Origin: Struthio camelus | Taxonomy: Eukaryota > Chordata > Aves > Struthioniformes > Struthionidae | Length of the DNA: 64,000 bases | Reading direction: 5' to 3' | NCBI RefSeq assembly: GCF_040807025.1 | Contig: NC_090945.1 | Span: 51,089,588-51,153,587 of the forward strand | Shown here: piece after piece, positions 14,251 to 25,600 of the stretch | How the letters are laid out: every line of letters starts with the position of its first letter | How positions within the stretch are numbered: position 1 is the first letter of the stretch | Notes under the pieces: model-generated | The model's database searches: none | What the model was told of the DNA's origin: nothing | What the model saw: the letters and a program-made list of their open reading frames with translations, nothing else | Made by a program: the position numbers and the translations under genes

Positions 14251-15079
14251 GGTCTATGATGAACAGCTCTTCTCAAGAGACTGGCTGCACATCTTCTGAA
14301 GTCGGCCGCTTTTGCAGTCAGCAAACAACTGGCTGACTGCGTGGCACTGCAAAGATACATATGCCAAATACAATGGCTGACCACTCCAACTATCTTTCTG
14401 CATCACCTCGGATCCCCAGCTTCAAATGTGTATCATTAGACTCAGGAGACTGTTACCTTGCTGCATTTGTAAATAACTGAAGAATTGTAACGTGGAGTAC
14501 AATCGCAACGCATCAGTATCATGTCAGACGATTCAGTGCTCTTATACCTCCCATCATGTGTTACCAGCAAAGAGGAACCGCTGCATACAAGGGCCACATG
14601 AGATCATTCGCTGTGGGACATTACTGATAGGGGACACTGAGGGACAGTGAAGCCTCAGGAGGGGCTGATGGCATGGAAAAATTCTGATTCAGACAAAAAC
14701 CACCCACCCCACAGACCAATTGTGCTACTTTTACAATTATGTCACCATTTCCCTATTAGGACAAATCTAAAGGTTGCTGCTATATTCACCTGCCTTCACG
14801 GTACTAACACAGGCATTCTGCAAAGGGTATTTTATGCAATCTATTCAGACTTCTGTAAAATAACTTTATAAATCTAAACAGGTAGCGTTTCATCTCAACA
14901 AACTGAGGTTCTAGTTTACAGCAGCTCCTGCATCCAGAGACTGCAGTCTAAAAGAACTTGGCACAGTAAGCTGGGCTATAAATTAGAACCATACACTAAC
15001 TGGGAGCAAAGTTCTGGACTCTGACACGGAAATCAATATGATTCCTTTATCTGAGCACTGTGTATAAACAAATGAGCCT

Positions 15080-15172
15080 AAAGCACTCAACTGTTTAGGT
15101 GCCTAACTCCCTCACGTTAATTAAAGTGGGAGTTACAGACCTAGATGCTTCTGACAATCTGGGCTGAGAGAT
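15080..15172. repeat. Ancient palindromic (MITE-like) interspersed repeat
   Basis: Imperfect inverted repeat. The left arm contains TTTAGGTGCCTAACTCC and the right arm is the approximate reverse complement of TCTAGGTCTGTAACTCC, with a short AT-rich centre. This resembles a hairpin repeat widespread in turtle and bird genomes (consensus begins TTTAGGTGCCTAA and continues to a tail near AATCTGGGC; the window shows ACAATCTGGGC). Identification is from memory. Confidence 0.55.
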
Positions 15173-15411
15173 CCAATTCCTCCAGTACTTGCAACTCTGA
15201 TCCCAGATATTTGCCCAGACAGAGTAAGATGCTTGGAATTTGACCCATCACACTCCACACAAACACAACTCCTCTTCATAAGCTTCTTTTGAGAAAGATG
15301 TCCAGGACTCTGCCCTTCAGTTGCTGGTGTCCCCTGAGCAGGACACTGTTAGCATAGCAAAGCATAATGAGTCAAATTACCCAGGATAGGATAATACTTT
15401 ACATAAGCAAC

Positions 15412-15433
15412 AAAAAAAAAAAAAAAAAAAAAA
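15412..15433 (+). repeat. Poly-A tract (22 bases)
   Basis: Uninterrupted run of A. No element body that I recognise lies immediately upstream, so it is not clearly a retrotransposon tail. Confidence 0.95.
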
Positions 15434-15581
15434 GAGAAAACATTCCTGCAAAATCAGATGGAGAGTATAGTACTGCTAAACCTTCAAATGATGCAAATGT
15501 TAATACTGGTCATCATGGACTCATTCAAATCACACACTATGAACAAATCCACTTGCTTTCTACAGCTGTGTGCACATGTAC

Positions 15582-15669
15582 TATATATATATATATAGAC
15601 ACATACACACACATGCATATACATATATATATATATATATGTGTGTGTGTGTATATATACACACACACA
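15582..15669. repeat. Compound TA/CA/GT microsatellite with a perfect 28-bp palindrome
   Basis: Runs of (TA)n, (CA)n, (TA)n, (GT)n and (TA)n in succession. Positions 15642-15669 form a perfect palindrome centred between 15655 and 15656, with GT repeats pairing with CA repeats. Alternating purine-pyrimidine throughout. Confidence 0.95.
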
Positions 15670-16090
15670 GGCTACAAAAAAGCCTGTGGAAAGGCTTGCT
15701 ATACAGCAGCAGACCAGACTGAGGAAACACCACCATCCAAAGCCCTAAGAGGCCAAGAGCAGTGCTCGTGCAGTACTTCAGACCATCTCCTCCTTGTTTA
15801 TCCCACAGAAGTCACCCACGGCGGCCCAGGGGCACCTCGGACCGGCGGCTCCCAGGCGCAACCTCGCCACCCCGGCCGGGCCCGGCACCATTTTGGAGCC
15901 CGGCACACAAACCTCCCCTCCCGGCTGCCTGGGCCGCCGCGGCTGCCCCAGTGCCCGCCCCCAGCGCCCGCCGCCGCCGGGGCAGCTCGGCCGGCGGCAC
16001 CGCCGCCACCAGCGGCGGGCGGCCGGGGCCCGCAAGGCCGCGCTCCACCACGGCGCCGCTTCAGAGCCAACTGCGTCGCCGCGTCTCTAC

Positions 16091-16280
16091 CTGAGGCAGC
16101 GGCCTTCCCCGCCGCGGGCACCGAGGCGCCCGGGCCGGGCCGTGCCGCAGGCCTGGCGCTCTGGGCGGAGGCGTGCGCGGGTGCCGCGGCCCAGGCCGAC
16201 CTCGAGGGGCGGCGCCGCCCGCCCGCCCGGCGGGGGCGGCCCCCGGCGCGGCCCGGCCCGGCCCTCCCTGCCCGGCGGGC
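16091..16280 (-). other. IRF2: Inferred non-coding exon 1 of the leftward gene (IRF2 by synteny)
   Basis: The lower boundary comes from the donor CTGCCTCAG|GTAGAGAC read on the minus strand. The upper boundary is nominal, set about 60-70 bases downstream of the CCAAT box. IRF2 in other vertebrates has a non-coding first exon followed by a long intron, which fits the absence of coding exons to the left. Confidence 0.3.
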
Positions 16281-17451
16281 GCCGCGCGCTGTGGCACTGG
16301 CTGCGGCCGGCGGCGCGCGGGGGCGCAGCCATCCCGCCTCCCCATTGGCCAGGCGGGGGCTGCGTCACAAACGACCGCGGCGGAGCGGGGGGAAGGGAAA
16401 GGCCGGCGCTTGTGTAACGCGCGGCCGGGCCGCGCCGAGCCCAGCCGCGGGGGAGGGGCGCCGCCGCCGGCCCCGCGCCCCTCCCTCCCCGCCGCGGGGG
16501 CAGCGCGGCCCTCGCCGCGCCCGGCCCCAACGGCCGCTCCGCCGGCAGCGGCAGCCGCCCCTAACCGCCAGCCCTTCACCCTCCGCCGGGCCTGCTCCCG
16601 GTAGAGGCGGCGGCCGCGCTGACCGCGACAAGTGCGGCCGCGGAGGGCAGGGCGCCGCCCGGGCGGCCGCAGAAGGCCCCGCGCAGGCCAACGGCCGCGG
16701 CCCACCCTGCTTCCCCCCCCCGCCGCCACCGGCACAACGCGGAAATTTAACGCTGCCTCCTTTGTTCCCGCGGCGGAGCCCCGGGGCCGCCGCTGGCCCC
16801 CGGGACCCGGCACGTCCCCCCCCTCCCCAAACACACACACACCGGCTCCCGGCCCGCCAGCCGCTTCCTTGCTTCCCTCACACCCCCCCGACACACGCCC
16901 CCCGGCCTCCCTTTGCAGCAGCTTCACCTAAAAGCCGTATGATCCCCAGCAGCCTGACCGTTGTTGTTGTTGTTTTGGGTTTTTTGGGTTTTTTTTTTTT
17001 GTTTTTTTAAATCAATGCGCATCTCTGCCGGAGCCGCGGGCGCTTCCCGTCGCCAAGCGTTTTGTGCAAAACCCGCATAGGGAAAACAGCAGCGATTTAA
17101 GAGAAGATAAAAACATATATTGAAAAAAAATTACCTTGCCAGCACGTTTTCGCGGGACTTATATAATTCCTCAAGGTTACCGCTGTTGCCAAGGTGGGGA
17201 GGGGGGTGGGAACGGGAGGAGAAAGAAGAAGAAGACGGAGGGGGGAGGAAAAAAAAAAATGGAAATGAAAACAAGGCGCTGAATAATCGCGGGAGCAAAA
17301 CTAAAAGTTACTCCCTCCGCCCGGGCTGAGAAAGGTCCAGATCGAAAGCAAAACAAGGGAGAGGAAGAGGCGAACAAACCGGCGCTTGGAAATTCCCCCC
17401 GCCCTCCCCGCCGCGCCGGGGGCAGGGCTGCGGCGGCGCGGAGCCGCCTTA

Positions 17452-17527
17452 GGCCCGGCCCGGTCCGGCTCGGCTCGGCACGGCTCGGTACCGAGCCGTG
17501 CCGAGCCGAGCCGGACCGGGCCGGGCC
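17452..17527. repeat. Perfect 76-bp GC-rich palindrome (38-bp arms, no spacer)
   Basis: I checked all 38 base pairs: the right arm is the exact reverse complement of the left, centred on GGTACC at 17487-17492. The arms consist of variants of CGGCTCGG and CGGCACGG units ending in GGGCCGGGCC. Symmetry stops exactly at 17452 and 17527, since both outer neighbours are A. It could extrude as a cruciform or fold as a very stable hairpin in RNA. It lies about 1.2 kb upstream of the inferred IRF2 start. Confidence 0.95.
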
Positions 17528-17550
17528 ACCCCGAGCCGTGCCCTTTCCCC

Positions 17551-19094
17551 ACACGTTTTAAAAAAAAAAAAAAAAACACAACCCACCTGGGGAAAGACTC
17601 ATTTCTCTCCCTCACACGGCAGGTGATTTTATTATTATTAATTATTCTTATAAGAATCGGTATGCAAACTTTCCCCCCCCCCCCCAAAAAAAAAAGCTTG
17701 GGGGAATCCTTTCCGCTCGGCTGCTCCCGCGCTGATTCCTCCCCCCCCCCCCCCTTAAGGCAGGGCTGACGGTCTCGGCAGGAGCGAATAAACGCGTGGT
17801 GTGCTTCTCATTGCCTTAAAAAAAGGGGGAAACCAAAACAAAAAAAAAAAAAAAAGGGCAGATGTCACAGTGCTACAGACGATTTCGGAGCCGCTCCTTT
17901 GGACCCAGCTTAGTCACAAGCAGCATTAACTCAAGAGGAAGCTCCCGGGTTTCAGCAGGCTTCACCAGCTGCCTCGGGTTGTGGAGCGGCCGCAGGGACG
18001 AAGGGCGGTTTGCAGAATTCGGATAAGCCGGTTGCAAACTGCAGGGTATAAACCTGAGAGAGGAGAGGCTGCGTGCATCGTTTGCAGCCTCTCCCAAGGG
18101 TGGTGAAGGAACAGGCCACAAGCACTCGGGACCGCGGGAGCTGCAAAACTCACTCGCTGCCGAAGGTCGTATGTGTAGATACACAGCGGGATACACATCC
18201 CTCACGCATACGTGCGTACGGATGTGTACGTACACTCACACGTGTGCTCGCGCTGACAACTTTTAAAAATTCACACAGCCAGTGAGGACGAGGAGCTCAG
18301 TTAGGGGGCACGCGGCCGGGGCGAAGCAAGCCGAGTCGCAGCCCGCAGAGAGCGCAGCCCCTCGAGGGTCCGGGGAGCCGGCGGGGGACGGCCCCGCTTG
18401 CCTGCCGCGGGATTTAGAGGCGCGCAGGACCTGGGAGCGTGTATTCCTTGGTGGTGAAACCACAGGACTCCAACGTCCTCCGACCCAGGGAACGGCAAAC
18501 GCGGGCAAGAGTCGAGTCAAGAACGGTGAAAACCTGTCAGAGAAAACAGTACCGTATAAACAGTAAGAGGAAGGGCCTGGGATGTCTAGCTTTAAACTAG
18601 GAGGTTGACGTAACAGATGTACTTGGGAAGGAGATAATCAGCGGAGCGCAGTGATACCGGGACACAGTGCGTAGAGGAGAGGCAGACTGAAGGGAACGGC
18701 GCTGTAAAAGAAGCGGTCAAATCAGCTAACTCTTAGCAACTAAAAGATTTTTATGGACTTCCAGTCTAAATATGAAAATGGTAATATTAAGATGATATTA
18801 CTGACTCCCTGGCCAGGTTGGAGACAGTTACTAAGTGCGTCAAGTGTGATTAGAGAGCAGTAAAGTGCTTTGAAGTGAGATATTTCTTTCCAACCTGTTA
18901 CCACTCAGAAATAACGTCCTGCAGTCACAAGACTTTAAAGAAGCATCAGTCTGGCGCTCAGACACCGCCACAGAGCAAAACAAAACGTTGGGAGACGTCA
19001 GAACGGAGAGCGACGGGGAGCTGAGCGCAGGGGTCTGCAGCCCGCCTGCATCCGACGGCGCTGGCCCTCCACTCCCCAACAGGTGAAACAGAAA
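17551..19094. other. CpG-island shore and upstream intergenic DNA
   Basis: Contains poly-C runs at 17673-17685 and about 17739-17754, poly-A at about 17837-17854, an alternating purine-pyrimidine stretch at about 18203-18253, and a second moderately GC-rich segment at about 18290-18510. No coding sequence recognised. Confidence 0.65.
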
Positions 19095-19650
19095 TGGCAA
19101 AGATTCAGAGAAAAGCAGCCAGGGTAATCAGAAATGTGCAATGGCATCCGTGCGAGGAGTGATTGAAGGGAGCAGGATTTTTTAGGCTATACAAGTGATA
19201 ACAGTACAAAAACGATAACTGAGAGAATACGACAGAGGCCTGTGCGACCATGACTAGAGAAGAAGAGGGATGTACTGTTTGCTTTCATTTCTAATATAAG
19301 AACTAGAGAGCACCAAGTGAAACTAGCAGGTGGCAGATTGAAAGCAAACAGAAGGAGGTGTTTCTTCACCCAGCAGGTATTTAAACAGTGGCACTACCTG
19401 CCAAAAGTTTGCATAGGATCGAAAAGCGACCGGGCACATTCACAGAAGAAAAAACCCTCAAGTGCTATTAAAAGTAAAGACACCAACTCTGCTTAAAGCA
19501 GTCCCTCTAGCCAGCAGTGTCCGTAGGCTAGAAGCCGTTCTGGGGATGGGTCAGTCTGTCCTTGCCATGTTGTTATGTCCTGCCGTAGGCCTGTGCCAGC
19601 AGTCACAGCAGGCTGCGTGGATCTCTGAGCAAGCCCTCTGTGGCTCTTGT
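19095..19650 (+). mobile_element. Old CR1 LINE 3' fragment, plus orientation
   Basis: The plus strand follows the end of a turtle/crocodilian-type CR1 ORF2 and its 3' region: AAAGCAGCCAGGGTAATCAG, then CATCCGTGCGAGGAG (the PYEE-type region of the RT C-terminus), ATACGACAGAGGCCTGTG, ATAAGAACTAGAGAGCACCA and GAGGTGTTTCTTCACCCAG. The tail is increasingly diverged. Frameshifted and stopped, so inactive. Right boundary approximate; identification from memory of CR1 consensus. Confidence 0.75.
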
Positions 19651-22600
19651 CATATAGTCACATATAACAAGACACTTGGGACGCAGGAGCAGCCTTCCAT
19701 GTCTTTTCAAACTTGTTGGTAAATCTGGACACTTAAAACAGAAGTCAGCAGAATCTTTTCTTGAAAATATGGGCTTTGAGTCTCAGGGGCCAGAGGGAAG
19801 ACAAATGGAGTGCTGATGTGGCAAAGGCATCCTTAGCTTTGCTGATAGCCCGCGTTACCCCACGACTTGCAAAAGTCTTTATGGGTTTACAGCAAATGTC
19901 AGTTTGGCAGGAATGACTTAGTACAATTTGTTGTTCAACTACCTTTTTCTAAGTATTAAAAAAGGCCTGACTGTGAATGCTTCCGCATTACTCGGGACGT
20001 GGGAGTTGCCCAATGCTGCTCAAATAACTCGCTCTCAACAAAAGGAACAGCAGCTCAGGGTATCTTATGCAATATTGGGTGGCTGTTGTCATTTCTCGGG
20101 TATGCTTTAAGTTTGTTTACAGAATGAGCTAGCTATAAAAGATTGTGTATCAGCAGATACTGTGGGAAAAATGCTTACAATCGTATTAATAATTTAACAT
20201 CACACTTGGAAGACTGCTTGCGCACAAATCGGCAGGAGCGTGGATGACATTCATTGGGTTTGGTCATATAGAACACAACGGGGCCACCTGAGAGACACTA
20301 ACTAAGCCATGTAACACAACGTGTAACTCTTTCTTTCCATTTCTTCCCACTGACTTCATTTGATCTAGATGGGACTCATTCAAGACCTTAACAAAGACAT
20401 TTATCTCTATTGTTGTCTATCATCAGAAGTTCACAGGATATACTAGAGGTTAAATCTTCTGTTGTGATCCTTTTATGATTTTGAAAGGTAATGGGAATTG
20501 ACTGCTTCAATTTTTTTAAACTTAACTTTCAGCAGTGACTCATTCTATCCGAAAAAAAGACTGTCACCTTTAATGACTTTGCTGTTTCAGTAAGATCTGG
20601 CAACTTTAAAATCATAAAATTTTAACTAAGAAGTGTCAAATATCCAGGGGAGGTTCTCTGCAGAATTGCCAAAGTTTGCAGCTTACACTATTAATCACCT
20701 TCCTTAGGGATCTAGCTACTGGAACCAAGTGATTCCATTCGCACCCCGGCTTTCATTCTAAAAAGATTAACGATTTTGGCCTGGACTTCATTTCTGTGAG
20801 AACAGCTTGAAAATGTCAATCCTTCAAGTTCTAGAAGGTAAAAAAAATCCAGCCTATTTTTAGAACGTAGTAATATATTTAAGAAAATTTCTTTTTTTGT
20901 GGGGCTTCACACCATCTTTACGTGGTGCTGACTATACCCTCGTTGTTTCAGTTCTTAAGATCCACTGTCATAGGCATAGTGACTTTTTATCCACAGAATT
21001 GAAGATGAGCAGCTGAATTTTCTCACAGAGTTGAGTCCCCAAGCTGATGTACTCACCCACAGCTGTCCAGTTTTTTTTTTTCCTGATATGTTAAAGTAGG
21101 AAAGTTCTACAGCAGAAGCCGTGTTGGTAATTTTCATTTTTGGGCAAGCGTTTATCAAAAAAAGAAATCAGTTGCAAGATTCCCATAGTTATTATTTTAA
21201 TACTATTACCCATGTCTTCATGAGTAGTACCATGCCTACACCCATTTTGAATCATGATGCACGGTGAAATTTCTTAGCAGTTTTAGTTTGTCCTGTGAGA
21301 AACATCCTGACACTGATATAATCTGTAATACTGATGTCTGTAGATACTATCTAGTAATGGGACCTTACTTATAACCAAAAAAACTCAACCTCCAAACCAA
21401 ACACTGCATTTCTGATTGTAATTAGGAATTTAAAGTACCTGTATACTTCAGTGGAACAAAATGAAGTTGCATCAGGAACAGGAGGACAGGGGCGACAGCG
21501 TGTTCCCGGGGGAGTTTCTGGCTATCGCGGCCACAGTACTGCAAGGGGCACCGGCACCGCGGTGGCCATCAGGAATTGTCTGGAGTATCTTGCAAATGCA
21601 GCCCTGGGGATAGATACATCTGGAAGTCTTTTCTTCCTTAGCCCAACATTTCTGGGGAAAAAAAACCTAACTCACTTAAGTCCCAGCTGAGCAAATACTT
21701 GAGCACCTGCTTAAATGTAAGCACAGGTGCCGTTCCTCAAGTTTGGAGGGACTTTTCACCCCACTGAAGTTGTGTGTGCACATGGTGAGGAGCCTGCCCC
21801 TGGCTGCCTGCATTTTGTCTCAACCTTTTCGTGCTCTTTCTTCCTTTCGTTTCCCACTCCAACGGTTGCAGAGTGGTGTTTCGCTTGCTCTGGCTGCTTC
21901 CACAGGCAGTTCAGTTCCACTGAGCTGTGGTCACCTGCCTGTTCCTGGTGGGACCTGGATCATGTAACCTCACGGGACAGACACGTGGCCCTGTGGCTGC
22001 AGAAGCAGCCGCAGATCCTGTCGACAGCAGCAATGCTGTATGCCAACATCACCACCCCTCTACTATTCACAGCAGTGAACACTGAGTTTACTTAATGCAT
22101 TTCAGAGCAAATTCATCCATGAGATAATTCCTTTGTCTTCAGTTAGATTATGCCAGCGAGGAAAGCTGCCCCTGAGAATCTTAGAAGGGTATTTAAAATG
22201 GTATTTAAAATATAGAGTATTTCTTAGTTCTTACATTTTTCAGCTGTGCTGATCTTCTGATTGCTAAGAATTTAGAGAGTGGGAGGGTTGTTTTGTTTTT
22301 ATTCGTAATAATTACAGAAAACTGTTCCAGGATGGAAAAATCTATTTGTTATTTCAGTATTGTGAAAGGATGTTTCAGAGTGAACTCAGAACAGGAATTT
22401 CTGAATTATTTAAAGAAAGTGTTCTGAATAAGTTTTTTTTTTTTTTTAATTAACACTTTAAACACACTTCAAACAGCGCTCTCAGTGTCTTCTCCAGCCA
22501 GCAGTGAGTACAACTCTTGCAATGTGCCAACACTTCCACCTAAGAGCGGAAAACCTGACCAGTGTGAAAATAAAACTTTCTCATTACATCTCAAAGCGTC

Positions 22601-25600
22601 CCACACTTTCAGCAAAGGTAAGGGCCCCCGTTAAGGTGCCACTTTATCTAGCTGTTGAGGAATTTTGTCAGGAAGTGCCAAGAGACAAAGCAATAACCCT
22701 CGATGAACGTCTTTGCTATTAAGCAAGTTTTACCTCCCTGATAGCATTGGTCTGGCTCTGCCGGGTGCTACTGAGCAGGAAGACAGGTAAGGAGAGGGTC
22801 TCTGAGCCTCTCCTGAGCTGGTCTTCTGAGCCAGTAGCATATATATGCCATAGAAAGATACCATCAGTGACTAGGTTTTCTTTTCATTTTACTTGTCACT
22901 GCTTATATTTTACTGCAGTCCCATCATTCTGCCAAATCAGCTACTGTGTGCAGTTCCTTATCATTTTCTTTAAGAGCTGGGAAAGAAGAGAGGAAAAAAT
23001 AAATTTGCTTAATACCAGTGTTGTGAGACATTATTAGTTATTCAAGTCTGTTGTTCCTTACAGCAAATTTCAAGGGGGAAAGCAGTCCTTTGAAAACACG
23101 TACAGCGACTTAACGTTTCAGGGCTAAGTAGAGCTTAGCAGAGAAAATATGGACTAGAGCCATATCACTTCAGTAGATCCTACCTGAACTTGATCCTACC
23201 TGAATTTGATCTTTTTTACCCATTCTTCAGTAGAGCATTTCACTAAAGTGGAAGCTTTCATGGTAATTTTTCCAGTGAAATTGAGGTAGAATAAAAAGAA
23301 AAGTGATATATCTTCTATCGGCTTGACAAAGCAGAACAAATTCTTTTCTTCTAGAAAATAATGAGGTATTAAGAGCTTTGCCTCACATCATGTGTAAACA
23401 CAGGCTTTGATTTAATGAATTCAAAACTTATTTGTTATTAAAATCAGGTCATATCTCTCCTTTTTTCTTGAGAGGGAAGGGCCTTTTTTCTCCTTTCACT
23501 GGTTTTTCACTGTTTTTTCATATAAAAAAAAGTATTTTCAGGGACACTCGATGCAGAAGAGCTCACTGGACATATTCGCTCATCAGACATCATCTGAAGC
23601 AGATAATATTCTTCAGCTAGTCCTACCCAAATGAATGGCTTTAGAGGGGAAAGGGTCCCATGCCATGCTTAGGAGGTGTTTTCTTCCCATCCTGGACAGG
23701 ATAGCAGAGGGACTGAGGTCGGCAGGACCTTCCTCAGGCTCCCTGGGGTATCACTTAGCAGGCACTACGGGCTGCTCTGAGTGGAGCCAGGTGAATGCGC
23801 CCGCTTAGGCTGAGCAGCATGCGGGTGTCTCCCTCAGCCTGCACCCAGCGCGCCCCTTCGCTGGATACAGACCATCGCTGTGCCCGTACCTACCCCGCAG
23901 TGCAGGAGGAAGCAATTTAGGCCTTTTTTTTGGGCCGTTTATGGCCTCCCTTTGGGAGTAGAGCTGCCACTTTGTCATGCCCGCTCTGTGCTGGAGGAGC
24001 AAGGGTTATAGAAGCGAGCACAACACTGAAGCAGCTGAAGGCATCCCAGTTGTGTAAAAAAAATGAATTTTGCACAGGCAATCCCAGAAGAAACCTGGGA
24101 CAAGGGGTTTGGGTGGAAACAGGCAGTTTGCAGAAAGGTAAGGTGAGTGATTTGGGAGCCTTTTGAGTGCAGATTTAGAGAGACCAGAGGTGGGCAGGAG
24201 GCATGGGGCGAGCTGAGGGACTTGAGGGGTTACTTGGGTTTCTGCAGGATTTTTAGGGGAGGGAGGCGATGTTAAGGGAGAGACGAATCAGTGGGATTTG
24301 GGGGCTGTGGTGGAGGAAAGGAAGGAGGGAAAAGGAGTTGGGGAGGCCCTGGGGCCTCGTCGAAGGGGCTGGAGCCGGCAGCAATGTCCGCAGCAGGAGC
24401 GGGGCGGCAGGGGGCAGATGCGGGGCCAGGACCAGGGGAGCCTTCAGCAGGTTGGATCTGTGACCGCTGCCCTGGGAGAAAAGGCAAGAGGTGCTGTGAA
24501 ATGGCCAACTTGCAAACCCCTTCGGGGATGGCAGCAGCAGAAAGAGCACAAATGAGCAAGGGTTTCTGATCAGGTATCCCATGCCTCTGTCTTCTTCTGC
24601 TGGCAAAACAGTAACGCTCTAGGCACCCGCCTGGCCGGTCTGCGCCTGCAACAAGCTCTGACGCTACATTTCTGTGTGGCTGCTTAAGCACAGTTTGAGC
24701 CTTTCCTCCTCAGTGAGATCCCCATCTCATACTACAATATAGCCTGGATGATAGCAGAATGTGACTCTTAAAAAAAGGAGCCAATTACAAGTGTTTAGTT
24801 TAAGGCTTTTCTGTCTTAAGTTGTAGTGGTCACTGCAAGTTACAAATCCATCTCCAAGTCAGAGCCCTCTTTGAAACTTTGGCTATTTTGCCTTTTCTAA
24901 TCAGTGTTTAATTATTAACAGACGAGTACTTTTTATATAAGGAGTCTCGTCTTCTGACCACCCACATGTGTTTGGACTGGCCACACCGAGCTCCAAAGTG
25001 CCTCTAGATGGTCTCTGCACACAGAACTGCCAGTCCTTTATCACTGGTTTGTCTTTCCATAGAGAAGACAGGGCAGATCCAGGCCTAAAGCAAAAGCATG
25101 TGCAACTCTTCAGTTGCACTGAAATAACGGAGGCTGAGCTCATTTACTGTACCTTTGTTGCCAGCCTGTAGAGTCCAGTAAGCTCATTTTCTGAAATGTA
25201 ACAGCTGGGTTTGGTGAGCTGTTTCTGGATTGTAGATCACTGATGACTCATCTCTCTTGAAGCCCATCTCACTACGCTTCTCTTTTGACAAGTCATTTCT
25301 GTCATTCTGACCGTTGCCCTGTTCTCAGATTTGCTAAACCGATATAACCGAGGACAGACTATTTCAGAGGCAGGATACGAGAGGCGAACAGGCATCAGTG
25401 TCAGAGGCTGAACGAGACTCCTTTCGTGGAGCAGTAGAAGCCAACATTAATTTGAAGTCATCTGTTCCCAGAATTTGCCATCATTACTGGGGTACTCATG
25501 GAGCATATTTTATTGGGAAATCCCCTTGGAGAGTGCTGCTGTCATGCAGCTGGAAAGGCAATGTATCATTATTTATATGGGTCGCAAAAGCCTGGGTAAG

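Larger units (their letters stand above)
14251..15829. other. Non-coding DNA between CR1 fossil and CpG island
   Basis: AT-rich sequence with a palindromic repeat at 15080-15172, a 22-base poly-A at 15412-15433 and a compound TA/CA/GT microsatellite at 15582-15669. The long plus-strand open frame beginning at 15367 and running into the CpG island is a composition artefact. Confidence 0.65.
15830..17550. promoter_or_regulatory. IRF2: CpG island, probable IRF2 promoter and first exon region
   Basis: A sharp transition at about 15.83 kb to very GC-rich, CpG-dense DNA lasting to about 17.55 kb. In the amniote order IRF2-CASP3-PRIMPOL, IRF2 lies downstream of CASP3 on the same strand, so its promoter should face left here. 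Signals agree: a CCAAT box on the minus strand at 16348-16344, a CRE-like TGCGTCA at 16361-16367, and a good minus-strand donor CCTCAG|GTAGAG with exon end at 16091. IRF2 coding exons are not in the window, so the gene name is an inference from synteny; an lncRNA promoter is the main alternative. Confidence 0.6.

Noticed and set aside
1-16090. IRF2 coding exon encoding the DNA-binding-domain start
   Set aside because: I searched by eye on the minus strand for its MPVERMRMRPWLEEQ-type start and found nothing convincing, so no IRF2 coding feature is reported.
16061-16927. 288-codon minus-strand open frame in the left CpG island
   Set aside because: Same composition artefact. It overlaps the presumed promoter, has no recognisable domain and competes with equally long frames on the other strand.
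15367-17010. 547-codon plus-strand open frame across the left CpG island
   Set aside because: It starts in simple sequence (poly-A and TA/CA microsatellite) and continues through GC-rich DNA where stops are rare. The peptide is Pro/Ala/Arg/Gly-rich with no domain, and long open frames occur in several other frames of the same island.
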